Source: Paraburkholderia xenovorans LB400
GTDB lineage: Bacteria; Pseudomonadota; Gammaproteobacteria; Burkholderiales; Burkholderiaceae
DNA: 64,000 nt
Assembly: GCF_000013645.1 (NCBI RefSeq)
Contig: NC_007951.1
Location: forward strand, 3,782,001 to 3,846,000
Direction of reading: 5' to 3'
Below are positions 8,278-16,027 of the stretch, one piece after another (the first letter of the stretch is position 1; each line of letters begins with the position of its first letter). The notes below the pieces were generated by a model. It worked only from the letters and a program-made list of their open reading frames with translations. It ran no database searches and had not been told where the DNA came from. Position numbers and translations under genes: made by a program.

Positions 8278-9201
8278 TCAGATCCCGGCCAGCGAGCGCA
8301 TGTGGGCAACCACGCTGCGCCCGAGCGCGGACAGGTTATAGCCGCCTTCGAGACAACTGACGATCCGCCCGCGCGAATAGCGCTTCGCGATCTCGCGCAT
8401 CTGATCGGTGATCCACGCGTAATCGTCTTCGACGAGACCCATGTTGCCGAGATCGTCCTCGCGATGCGCGTCGAAGCCGGCCGAGATGAACAGCATCTCC
8501 GGCTTGAATTCATGCAGGCGCGGCAGCCACAGCATGTCCACCGCCTCGCGCACCGCCATGCCTTTCGAGCGCGCCGGCAGCGGCACGTTGCACATGTTGG
8601 GCGCCTGGTTGTCGGCGCCGGTGAACGGGTAGAACGGATGCTGGAAGAAGCTGCACATCAGCACGCGCGAGTCGCCCGAGAACGCCGCTTCGGTGCCGTT
8701 GCCGTGATGCACGTCGAAGTCGATGATCGCGACGCGTCCCAAGCCGTGCACTTCGAGCGCATGACGCGCGGCGATCGCGATATTGTTGAAAAAGCAGAAG
8801 CCCATCGCGCGCGCCGGCTCGGCATGGTGACCCGGCGGCCGCACGCTGCAGAACGCGTTGTCGTAACGGCCTTCGATCACCGCATCGGTCGCGGCTACCG
8901 CAGCACCCGCCGCACGCAGCGCGGCTTGCAAGGTGTGCGGGTTCATCGTCGTATCGGGATCGATTTCGGCCATGCCTTCAGGCGGTGACCGGCTGCGGAT
9001 GTAATCGATGTGGGCTTGCGTATGCACGCGCAGCAGCGCGGCTTCGTCGGCAAGCGGTGCCGACTCGCGCTCGATCAGCGAATCGATGCGGCTCGCGATC
9101 AATTGGTCTTCGATTGCCTGCAGGCGCGCTGGGCACTCGGGATGCCATTGCCCCATATCGTGCAGCAGACAGTCGGCGTGGGAATAAAAGCCAGTTGCCA
9201 T
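8278..9201 (-). CDS. Histone deacetylase-like amidohydrolase (class II type)
   Basis: Zinc-dependent deacetylase of the arginase/HDAC fold, 307 residues from ATG 9201 (MATGFYSHADC). Visible motifs are RPPGHHAEPARAMGFCFFNN (catalytic His pair), IIDFDVHHGNGTEAAF (zinc-binding Asp and His), ISAGFDAHREDDLGNM (third zinc ligand) and LEGGYNLSALG (transition-state Tyr). Bacterial members act on acetylated polyamines, acetoin-related targets or proteins; the substrate here cannot be read from sequence. The frame extends upstream to 9282 without similarity to the family. It lies 47 bases upstream of the crotonase gene on the same strand, so the two may be co-transcribed. Confidence 0.9.
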   Translation of the reverse strand: MATGFYSHADCLLHDMGQWHPECPARLQAIEDQLIASRIDSLIERESAPLADEAALLRVHTQAHIDYIRSRSPPEGMAEIDPDTTMNPHTLQAALRAAGAAVAATDAVIEGRYDNAFCSVRPPGHHAEPARAMGFCFFNNIAIAARHALEVHGLGRVAIIDFDVHHGNGTEAAFSGDSRVLMCSFFQHPFYPFTGADNQAPNMCNVPLPARSKGMAVREAVDMLWLPRLHEFKPEMLFISAGFDAHREDDLGNMGLVEDDYAWITDQMREIAKRYSRGRIVSCLEGGYNLSALGRSVVAHMRSLAGI

Positions 9202-9345
9202 GATTCTTTTCTGCGGCGACGCACCTTGTGGCGCGTGCGGCGTGTCTCCATCCAGGGGTGCGCCCCCTCGGCGCGCCAACATTCATCAAGTTACCACACG
9301 ATGCGGCTGTGACGCGTCAGGCATAGTTTTGCAGGAGGCGTCGGG

Positions 9346-9351
9346 TATACT
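9346..9351 (+). promoter_or_regulatory. Possible -10 element of the lytic transglycosylase gene
   Basis: TATACT lies 64 bases before the proposed ATG, in the divergent region between the HDAC-like gene and mltB. No convincing -35 hexamer is seen at 16-18 bases, so this is tentative. Confidence 0.3.
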
Positions 9352-9414
9352 GCCCCGATCGGTTTTTTCCCCCGTCTTTCCCTTGTCCCTTACGCACTGC
9401 GCCCCTTGCTCACT

Positions 9415-10644
9415 ATGACCGTCAAGCTTGCTCTGTCTGCACGAAACCGGCTACGCACCAGAAGCCTGGCCGCCGCACTGTCCGTCGCATCGTGCATGTT
9501 CATGGCAACCAGTCCCGCGATCGCGCAAAGCGTCGGCAAAAAGCCACCTGTGCTGCTCGCGCAAAGCCAGCCGCAACCCGCTGTGCCGCAAGGGCAAACG
9601 TTTGAAGAAGAGATCATCCCTCAGCGCTACGCGAACAATCCCAATGTGGACGCGTTCATCAACGACATGACCGCGCGTTACGACTTCGACGAGGCCGCAC
9701 TGCATGCGCTCTTTGCCGGCGTGAGTTATTCGGCAACCGCGGTCAAGCTCGTAACGCCGTCACCCTCGCCGTCGGTGAAGAACTGGCGCGTGTATCAGTC
9801 GCGCTTTCTCGACCAGGTCCGCATCAATGCCGGCGTGCGTTTCTGGCGCGCGAACCAGGCCACGCTGCAGCGTGCCTATGAGGAATTCGGCGTGCCGCCG
9901 GAAGTGATCGTCGGCATTATCGGCGTGGAGACGATCTATGGGCGCTTCATGGGCAACTTCCGTGTGCTCGACGCGCTCACCACGCTCAGCTTCGATTATC
10001 CGAACACCGCCAATCGCGCGGATCGCCAGGCAACCTTCCGCAAGAATCTCGAAGACTACCTGGTGTGGACGCGCGACTCGCAGATCGACCCGACCTCGGT
10101 GCTGGGCTCGTACACCGGCGCGATCGGCATTCCGCAGTTCCTGCCGAGCAGCATCGTGCAATACGCGGTGAGCTACGACGGCAACCGGCAGATCGACCTG
10201 CGCACGAGCCAGGCGGACGCGATTGGCAGCGTGGCGAATTATCTGCGTCAGAACGGCTGGGAAAGCGGCCGGCCGGTGGTGTGGAAGATCGGCTCGGACG
10301 CCGGCAGCCTGGGCGTCGCGCAAGCAGCCGCCGACGGTCAGCCGGAGCCGCACTGGCCGCTCGATCAATTGCTGCGCGCCGGCTTGCTGCTGAACGAGCC
10401 CGGCGTGGATATCGCGTCGGAAGCGGGCACGCCGGTGACGGTAGTGGATCTGCCCTCGCCGGGACGCGGCACCGAGTTCGTGCTCGGCCTGAAGAATTTC
10501 TATGTGCTGACGCGCTATAACCGCAGTTTCTTCTATGCGCTCGCGGTCTACCAACTGGGCCAGCGCGTCAAGGCGCAGATGGAAGCAAGCGACGCCGCAA
10601 ACGCCGGCAACGGCGCGGCAGCGCCGGCTGGCGCATCGCAATAG
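9415..10644 (+). CDS. mltB: Lytic murein transglycosylase B
   Basis: Periplasmic peptidoglycan lyase that cleaves the MurNAc-GlcNAc bond to form 1,6-anhydro products. From ATG 9415 it has 409 residues; a TTG at 9406 is also in frame. The catalytic glutamate is in IIGVETIYGRFMG, and GAIGIPQFLPSSIVQYA, YDGNRQIDLRTSQADAIGSVANYL and NGWESGRPV are typical of the MltB (SLT_2) domain. The N-terminus has an arginine-rich start and hydrophobic core; VASC at residues 24-27 fits a lipobox, which would make it an outer-membrane lipoprotein as in E. coli, but signal peptidase I cleavage after AIA at about residue 36 is also possible. It ends at a terminator shared with cysM. Confidence 0.94.
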   Translation: MTVKLALSARNRLRTRSLAAALSVASCMFMATSPAIAQSVGKKPPVLLAQSQPQPAVPQGQTFEEEIIPQRYANNPNVDAFINDMTARYDFDEAALHALFAGVSYSATAVKLVTPSPSPSVKNWRVYQSRFLDQVRINAGVRFWRANQATLQRAYEEFGVPPEVIVGIIGVETIYGRFMGNFRVLDALTTLSFDYPNTANRADRQATFRKNLEDYLVWTRDSQIDPTSVLGSYTGAIGIPQFLPSSIVQYAVSYDGNRQIDLRTSQADAIGSVANYLRQNGWESGRPVVWKIGSDAGSLGVAQAAADGQPEPHWPLDQLLRAGLLLNEPGVDIASEAGTPVTVVDLPSPGRGTEFVLGLKNFYVLTRYNRSFFYALAVYQLGQRVKAQMEASDAANAGNGAAAPAGASQ

Positions 10645-10694
10645 ACGGATCAGACGCTAGCGGGCGCGACGAGCCCGCCTCACGGGTGGACATG

Positions 10695-10727
10695 AAAAAA
10701 GCGCCGGTTGCGAATCGGCGCTTTTTT
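10695..10727. terminator. Bidirectional intrinsic terminator between mltB and cysM
   Basis: AAAAAAGCGCC and GGCGCTTTTTT flank a short loop between two convergent genes. With A and T runs on both sides it can act in both directions. Confidence 0.85.
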
Positions 10728-10757
10728 CATTGACGGACGAGAAACGCCGCAGAGCGT

Positions 10758-11660
10758 TTAAGCGGGAAACACACCCGTGGACAGATAACGGTCGCCGCGA
10801 TCGCAAACGATGAACACGATGGTCGCGTTCTCGACCTGCCGCGCGACGCGCAGCGCCACTTCGCACGCGCCGCCCGACGAGATGCCGGCAAAGATGCCCT
10901 CCACCGACGCCATACGGCGCGCCATAGCCTCGGCGGCGGCCTGGCTCACGTTCTCCACACGATCCACGCGGCTGCGATCGAAAATCTTCGGCAGATAGGC
11001 TTCCGGCCATTTGCGGATGCCCGGAATGCGCGAACCCTCTTCGGGCTGCGCGCCGATGATCTCGATCGCCTGGTTCTGTTCTTTCAGATAGGTGGACACG
11101 CCCATGATCGTGCCGGTCGTGCCCATCGACGACACGAAGTGGGTAATGCGCCCTTCGGTATCGCGCCAGATTTCCGGCCCCGTGCCTTCGACGTGCGCGG
11201 CCGGATTGTCGGGATTGGCAAACTGGTCGAGGATGATGCCCTTGCCTTCGCGCTGCATCTGCTCGGCCAGATCGCGTGCGTACTCCATGCCGCCCGTGAC
11301 CGGCGTGAGCACGATCTGCGCACCGTATGCGGCCATGCTCTGACGGCGTTCCACCGACAGATCTTCCGGCATGATCAGCACCATCTTGTAGCCACGGATC
11401 GCGGCCGCCATAGCCAGCGCGATGCCGGTGTTGCCGCTGGTCGATTCGATCAGCGTGTCGCCGGGCTTGATGCGCCCGCGCGCTTCCGCTTTCTTGATCA
11501 TCGACAACGCCGGGCGATCCTTCACCGAACCCGCGGGGTTGTTGCCCTCGAGCTTCGCAAGGATCACGTTGTTGCGGCTGCGGATCTCGTCGTCGGGGAG
11601 CCGGACGAGCTGCACGAGCGGCGTATTGCCGATCGTGTCTTCAATCGTTTTGTAAGCCAT
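10758..11660 (-). CDS. cysM: Cysteine synthase B (O-acetylserine sulfhydrylase B)
   Basis: PLP enzyme making cysteine, or S-sulfocysteine with thiosulfate, from O-acetylserine; 300 residues. The PLP lysine is Lys47 in NNPAGSVKDRPAL. The phosphate/substrate loop STSGNTGIALAMAAA lies near residues 69-83, and GTTGTIMGVSTYLKEQ and QPEEGSRIPGIRKWPEAYLP are typical of CysM. The C-terminus has SSGGACEVALRVA. It is isolated from other sulfur genes and ends at the bidirectional terminator before mltB. The CysM rather than CysK assignment rests on length and the NPAGSVKDR context. Confidence 0.95.
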   Translation of the reverse strand: MAYKTIEDTIGNTPLVQLVRLPDDEIRSRNNVILAKLEGNNPAGSVKDRPALSMIKKAEARGRIKPGDTLIESTSGNTGIALAMAAAIRGYKMVLIMPEDLSVERRQSMAAYGAQIVLTPVTGGMEYARDLAEQMQREGKGIILDQFANPDNPAAHVEGTGPEIWRDTEGRITHFVSSMGTTGTIMGVSTYLKEQNQAIEIIGAQPEEGSRIPGIRKWPEAYLPKIFDRSRVDRVENVSQAAAEAMARRMASVEGIFAGISSGGACEVALRVARQVENATIVFIVCDRGDRYLSTGVFPA

Positions 11661-11785
11661 ATCGGTTCGGGTGCTGTCGGTGCGCGAAGTCTTGATCCGT
11701 CGATTCTAAACCACCGTGCCCGCACCTGCCGCGCGGCCCTTCTGTGCGCATGGATGCAGGCGCCCGTCAGCGAGCGCCCGCAACG

Positions 11786-11813
11786 CAAAAAGCCCGCGGC
11801 TGAGAACCGCGGG
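11786..11813 (-). terminator. Intrinsic terminator downstream of the ComEA-like gene
   Basis: On the minus strand, a perfect 7-bp stem (CCCGCGG / CCGCGGG) with a 7-base loop is followed by CTTTTT. It lies between the ComEA-like gene and cysM and should end transcripts from the hldD-comEA side. Confidence 0.8.
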
Positions 11814-11930
11814 AGCCAGTCATCTGCATGACAGCTGAAGGAGTGTTCGTGACGACTCCGACCATGAAGGAAAACTGCACGGCGGAGCGGGCGCGCGACT
11901 ATCCGGCCCACGCGCCCGCTCCGTGTCAGG

Positions 11931-12296
11931 CTATTTCTTCACCGCCACCGTTGCACTGTTCTTCGGCGCGTTGGCCGGAACGGCCGCGCCTTTGGTCTGT
12001 GCAGACGCCGCAGCCTGCGCGTTAGCAGCCGCGCCAGCCGGACCGACAGCGAGACCCTCCGCCTGCAGGCGCTCGACGGTATGCCCGCCCATGCCCTTGA
12101 CGCGCTTGCCGAGATCGGCCGGGTCCTTGAACGGACCATGCGCCGCACGCTCGTCGAGAATGGCTTTCGCTTTGGCAGGACCGATGCCCTTGATGCCGCG
12201 CAGCGCGTCCTCATTAGCCGTGTTGACGTCGACCGCCGCATAAGCGTGGCCGAAAGCGGCGAGCATGGCCGCGGTAACCAGAATTTTTCGAAACAT
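11931..12296 (-). CDS. ComEA-like helix-hairpin-helix DNA-binding protein (secreted)
   Basis: Small protein of 121 residues with a signal peptide (MFRKILVTAAMLAAFGHAYA, cleavage near residue 21) followed by a ComEA helix-hairpin-helix pair: VDVNTANEDALRGIKGIGPA and the second half KGMGGHTVERLQAEGL. ComEA proteins bind double-stranded DNA in the periplasm during natural transformation; short stand-alone copies like this occur widely in beta-proteobacteria even without other competence genes nearby. The C-terminal 40 residues are Ala-rich and low complexity. The start ATG 12296 is supported by the signal peptide and a GGGAG 7 bases upstream; that ribosome-binding site is inside a strong hairpin (12299-12349). 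Confidence 0.9.
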   Translation of the reverse strand: MFRKILVTAAMLAAFGHAYAAVDVNTANEDALRGIKGIGPAKAKAILDERAAHGPFKDPADLGKRVKGMGGHTVERLQAEGLAVGPAGAAANAQAAASAQTKGAAVPANAPKNSATVAVKK

Positions 12297-12298
12297 AT

Positions 12299-12349
12299 GG
12301 AATCTCCCTCGTACAACCGGTTGGCGACCATCACCAACCGGGAGATTCC
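12299..12349 (-). promoter_or_regulatory. Hairpin enclosing the comEA-like ribosome-binding site
   Basis: On the minus-strand RNA, GGAAUCUCCC (from 12349) is perfectly complementary to GGGAGAUUCC (ending at 12299), the segment holding the Shine-Dalgarno GGGAG placed 7 bases before AUG 12296. Inside, GGUUGG and CCAACC add 6 bp around a 9-base loop, with a 10-base bulge on the 3' side. If formed, the structure hides the ribosome-binding site. It begins about 25 bases after the hldD stop. Confidence 0.6.
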
Positions 12350-12373
12350 AGTTTAAAGAGGGATCCGAATTAT

Positions 12374-13366
12374 TTACACCTGGCCGAACAGCCAACGTAC
12401 GTAACGATCGACACCTTCCTGTACGCTCAGGAACGGCGCGTCGTAGCCGGCCGCGCGCAACTTCGACTGATCCGCCTGCGTGAAGCACTGGTATTTGCCG
12501 CGCAACGCATCGGGGAACGAAATGTATTCGATCAGCCCGCGCTGCACCTGTTCCGCGAGCGACAGCGCCGGTTCGTTGTTCAGCGAGCGCAGCGTGTTGA
12601 CCACCGTGCTGGCGATGTCGTTGAACGGTTGCGCGCGGCCGCTGCCCAGGTTGAAGATGCCCGACTTGTCCGGATTGTCGAAGAAGAACAGGTTGACCTT
12701 CACCACGTCTTCAACCGAAACGAAGTCGCGCGTCTGCTCGCCCGCCGCGTAGCCGTTGTATTCGCCGAACAGCTTGACCTTGCCCTCGGCGCGGAACTGG
12801 TTGAAGTTGTGAAACGCCACCGACGCCATGCGCGCCTTATGCGTTTCGCGCGGCCCGTACACGTTGAAATAACGGAAGCCGGCAATCTGGCTCTTCGCCG
12901 TGGGCAGCACGCGGCGGATCACCTGATCGAACAGGAATTTCGAGTAGCCGTACACGTTCAGCGGCTGCTCGACTTCGCGCTCTTCGACGAAACGGCTCGA
13001 CCCGCCGTACGTCGCCGCCGAGGATGCATACAGGAACTGGATGTTCTGCGCGAGGCAGACGTCGAGCACCTCGCGGCTATAGCGGAAGTTGTTGTCCATC
13101 ATGTAGCGGCCGTCGGTTTCCATCGTGTCCGAACAGGCGCCTTCGTGGAAAATCGCGCGCACCTTACCGAAGTCGCCGCGCCTGAAGCGTTCGACGAACT
13201 CGGTCTTGTCGAGATAGTCGTCGATCTCGCAGTCGACGAGGTTTTTGAATTTGTCCGCGCGCGTCAGATTGTCCACCGCGATGATGCGCTGTTCACCGCG
13301 CTCGTTGAGCGCCTTCACGAGATTGCTGCCGATGAAACCGGCCGCGCCGGTGACGATGAGGGTCAT
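12374..13366 (-). CDS. hldD: ADP-L-glycero-D-manno-heptose 6-epimerase
   Basis: Final enzyme of ADP-heptose synthesis for the LPS inner core, 330 residues from ATG 13366 (MTLIVTGAAGFIGSN). It is a short-chain dehydrogenase-fold epimerase using bound NADP: GAAGFIGSN nucleotide loop near residues 7-15, IFHEGACSDTMETDGRYMM, the catalytic YxxxK in YGYSK, and FRYFNVYGPRETHKARMASV. The frame continues upstream to 13486 without similarity. It is downstream of hldE1 and ugd on the same strand, so heptose and UDP-glucuronate supply for the envelope are encoded together. Confidence 0.97.
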   Translation of the reverse strand: MTLIVTGAAGFIGSNLVKALNERGEQRIIAVDNLTRADKFKNLVDCEIDDYLDKTEFVERFRRGDFGKVRAIFHEGACSDTMETDGRYMMDNNFRYSREVLDVCLAQNIQFLYASSAATYGGSSRFVEEREVEQPLNVYGYSKFLFDQVIRRVLPTAKSQIAGFRYFNVYGPRETHKARMASVAFHNFNQFRAEGKVKLFGEYNGYAAGEQTRDFVSVEDVVKVNLFFFDNPDKSGIFNLGSGRAQPFNDIASTVVNTLRSLNNEPALSLAEQVQRGLIEYISFPDALRGKYQCFTQADQSKLRAAGYDAPFLSVQEGVDRYVRWLFGQV

Positions 13367-13400
13367 GATTGATGATCCTGCGGTAGTGAGCTTTGCATGG

Positions 13401-13433
13401 GATCGGAGTCGGCGCTCTGTGCCGACTCCGATC
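13401..13433. repeat. Perfect 13-bp inverted repeat between hldE1 and hldD
   Basis: GATCGGAGTCGGC and GCCGACTCCGATC are separated by 7 bases. The structure lies 35 bases before the hldD ATG and lacks a following T run, so it is not a classic terminator. It could be an attenuator, an RNase processing site or a protein-binding palindrome. Confidence 0.6.
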
Positions 13434-13513
13434 GACAGGTTCAGTTGACGTTCCGCGGATCCCTCTGCACGCCGTTCATGACTCAAGCGCAGCGAGAGAC
13501 CCGGCGGTTCGCG

Positions 13514-14521
13514 TCAATGAAAAAGTTCGTCGTAGTCGACGGTGGCGGTGCCGAGTTTGCCGACCACGATGCCGGCCGCGCGATTCGCGAGCGCAACCGC
13601 CTCGACCAGCGTGAGACCCGCGCCGAGCATGGCGGCGAGCGTGGCGATCACGGTGTCGCCGGCGCCCGAGACATCATACACTTCGCGTGCGACAGCCGAA
13701 GCGTGCAGGACGCCGTCGTCCGAGAAGAGCGTCATGCCCTCTTCCGAACGCGTCAGCAGCAGCGCCTTGAACTGCAGTTCGGCGCGTAGCTTCGTCACGC
13801 GCGCGAGCAGATCTTCTTCCGATTTCCAGTGCCCGACCACCTCGCGCAACTCGGCGCGGTTCGGGGTGATCAGAGTGGCGCCGCGATAGCGTTCCCAGTC
13901 GTCGCCCTTCGGATCGACCAGCACCGGCTTGCCCGCCGCATGGGCCTTCGAGATCATCTGCGTGACGTGGGTCAGGCCGCCCTTCGCGTAATCGGACATC
14001 AGGATCACGTCGTGCGATGGCAGCAGTTCGTCGAATCGCGCGAGACCCGCGAGCAGCACTTCGTGCGCCGGCGAGTTTTCGAAGTCGACGCGCAGCAACT
14101 GTTGCTGGCGTGACAGCACACGCAGCTTGATCGTGGTGAGGAGCGCCGGATCGCGTTCGAGATGCGGCTTTACGCCGCTCTCGTTCAGCAACTGCACGAT
14201 GCGCTCGCCGGGCTCGTCATGGCCGACCACGCATAGCAGGCCTGCTTGCGCACCCAGCGCGACCGCATTGCGCGCGACGTTCGCCGCGCCGCCGAGGCGG
14301 TCTTCCTGACGCTGCACCAGCACGACCGGCACGGGCGCTTCCGGCGAAATGCGGTCCACGTCGCCGAACCAGTAGCGATCGAGCATCACGTCGCCCACCA
14401 CCAGCACGCGCGCCGCGGCGAGCTGTTCGCGCGGCACGCTGGTGAGCTGCGGCGCGGGCGTGGACGGAGCGGCGCCGGGCGCGATCTCAGACATCGGCCG
14501 GAAGTTCAGAGGGTTGGGCAT
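13514..14521 (-). CDS. hldE1: D-glycero-beta-D-manno-heptose 7-phosphate kinase
   Basis: Ribokinase-family (PfkB) kinase converting heptose 7-phosphate to the 1,7-bisphosphate. It is the kinase half only; the nucleotidyltransferase half of enterobacterial HldE is absent, so a separate adenylyltransferase is expected elsewhere. Motifs: VLVVGDVMLDRYWFGDVDRI, ISPEAPVPVV, RLGGAANVARN and the C-terminal anion-hole/base segment DVSGAGDTVIATLA. The start is uncertain: ATG 14521, ATG 14494 (overlapping the ugd stop by 8 bases) and TTG 14533 are all in frame, and none has a strong ribosome-binding site. It is translated immediately after ugd, probably coupled. Confidence 0.93.
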   Translation of the reverse strand: MPNPLNFRPMSEIAPGAAPSTPAPQLTSVPREQLAAARVLVVGDVMLDRYWFGDVDRISPEAPVPVVLVQRQEDRLGGAANVARNAVALGAQAGLLCVVGHDEPGERIVQLLNESGVKPHLERDPALLTTIKLRVLSRQQQLLRVDFENSPAHEVLLAGLARFDELLPSHDVILMSDYAKGGLTHVTQMISKAHAAGKPVLVDPKGDDWERYRGATLITPNRAELREVVGHWKSEEDLLARVTKLRAELQFKALLLTRSEEGMTLFSDDGVLHASAVAREVYDVSGAGDTVIATLAAMLGAGLTLVEAVALANRAAGIVVGKLGTATVDYDELFH

Positions 14522-15890
14522 AAGGGCGTCCAATCGAGTGATAGTCGATGCCGAGCTCGGTCATCGCGTCCGGTTCATACAGGTTGCGTCCGTCGAAAAT
14601 CAGCGGCGATTTCAGCACCGATTTCAGATGGACGAAGTCCGGGCTCTTGAATTCTTTCCATTCGGTCACGATCACGAGGGCGTCGGCGCCCGTGAGCGTT
14701 TCGTCCTGCGTGGTCGCGAAGGTGAGACGCGCGAACTGCTCCGGTGCGTCATGCAGGTCGATGGCGAATACGCGGCGCGCTTCGGTCACCGCGACCGGAT
14801 CGTACGCGCGCACATGCGCGCCGCGCGCCAGCAGTTCCGCGATCAGGCGGCGGCTCGGCGCCTCGCGCATGTCGTCGGTATTGGGCTTGAACGCGAGACC
14901 CCACACCGCGAACGTGCGGCCGCTCAGATCGTTGCCGAGCTTGCTCGTGATCTTGTGCACCAGCACGTCTTTCTGCCTGTCGTTCACTTCTTCGACCGCT
15001 TCGAGAATGCGCAGATTGTGGCCGCTTTCGCTGGCCGTGCGGATCAGCGCCTGGACGTCTTTGGGGAAGCACGAGCCGCCATAGCCGCAACCGGCATACA
15101 GGAAGTGATAGCCGATCCGTGGATCGGAACCGATGCCGCGGCGCACCGCCTCGATATCCGCGCCGACGCGGTCCGCCAGATTCGACATTTCGTTCATGAA
15201 CGAGATGCGGGTGGCGAGCATCGCATTCGCCGCGTATTTCGTGAATTCGGCCGAGCGCACGTCCATGTACAGCGTGCGTTCGTGATTGCGGTTGAACGGC
15301 GCGTACAGACGCTTCATCAGTTCGCGCGCGCGCGAGCCGGCTTCGTCTTCGTCGAGGCCGATCACGATGCGGTCGGGGCGCATGAAGTCGTCGACCGCCG
15401 CGCCTTCCTTCAGGAATTCGGGATTGGACACCACCGAGAAGCCGTGTTGCGCGCTGCCGGCAAGTCCGCGTTTGGCCAGCTCTTCTTCGACCACCGCGCG
15501 CACGCGCTGCGCGGTGCCGACCGGCACCGTCGATTTGTCGACGATCACCTTGAAGCCGTTCATGGTGCGGCCGATGTTGCGGGCCGCTTCGAGCACATAT
15601 TGCAGATCGGCCGAACCGTCTTCGTCCGGCGGCGTGCCGACGGCGATGAACTGCACGTCGCCGTGCGCGACGCCGGCTTCGACATCGGTGGAAAACGTGA
15701 TGCGGCGCGCCGCGCGTGTGCGGGCGATCATCTCCTGCAAGCCCGGCTCGTGAATCGGCACGCCGCCGTTATTGAGGATTTCGATCTTGCGCGGATCGAC
15801 GTCCAGACAGAAGACGTCGTGGCCGATCTCGGCGAGACACGCGCCAGTGACGAGACCCACGTAGCCCGTGCCGATAATGGTGATTTTCAT
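14487..15890 (-). CDS. ugd: UDP-glucose 6-dehydrogenase
   Basis: Oxidises UDP-glucose to UDP-glucuronate with two NAD, feeding 4-amino-4-deoxy-arabinose on lipid A and capsule or exopolysaccharide. It has 467 residues. The Rossmann loop is GTGYVGLVTGACLAE (residues 7-21). The catalytic cysteine is in YAGCGYGGSCFPKD near residues 256-269. Family segments TDVEAGVAHGDVQFIAVGTP and VWGLAFKPNTDDMREAPS are present. The stop overlaps or adjoins the start of hldE1. In Burkholderia the aminoarabinose pathway is essential, which makes this gene potentially important (family knowledge, not seen here). Confidence 0.97.
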   Translation of the reverse strand: MKITIIGTGYVGLVTGACLAEIGHDVFCLDVDPRKIEILNNGGVPIHEPGLQEMIARTRAARRITFSTDVEAGVAHGDVQFIAVGTPPDEDGSADLQYVLEAARNIGRTMNGFKVIVDKSTVPVGTAQRVRAVVEEELAKRGLAGSAQHGFSVVSNPEFLKEGAAVDDFMRPDRIVIGLDEDEAGSRARELMKRLYAPFNRNHERTLYMDVRSAEFTKYAANAMLATRISFMNEMSNLADRVGADIEAVRRGIGSDPRIGYHFLYAGCGYGGSCFPKDVQALIRTASESGHNLRILEAVEEVNDRQKDVLVHKITSKLGNDLSGRTFAVWGLAFKPNTDDMREAPSRRLIAELLARGAHVRAYDPVAVTEARRVFAIDLHDAPEQFARLTFATTQDETLTGADALVIVTEWKEFKSPDFVHLKSVLKSPLIFDGRNLYEPDAMTELGIDYHSIGRPYAQPSELPADV

Positions 15891-16027
15891 ACGCTATCCG
15901 GTAGAGGGTTCCGGTGATGATTCCCGGCGATGAAGCCGGTCACGAACATGTTGCAAATTCCGCCCGCGCAGGGGCAGTTGCCGTGCGCGGCGCAACCGCG
16001 CGGCCGAAGCCGGCGTCGCCGCGCGCG

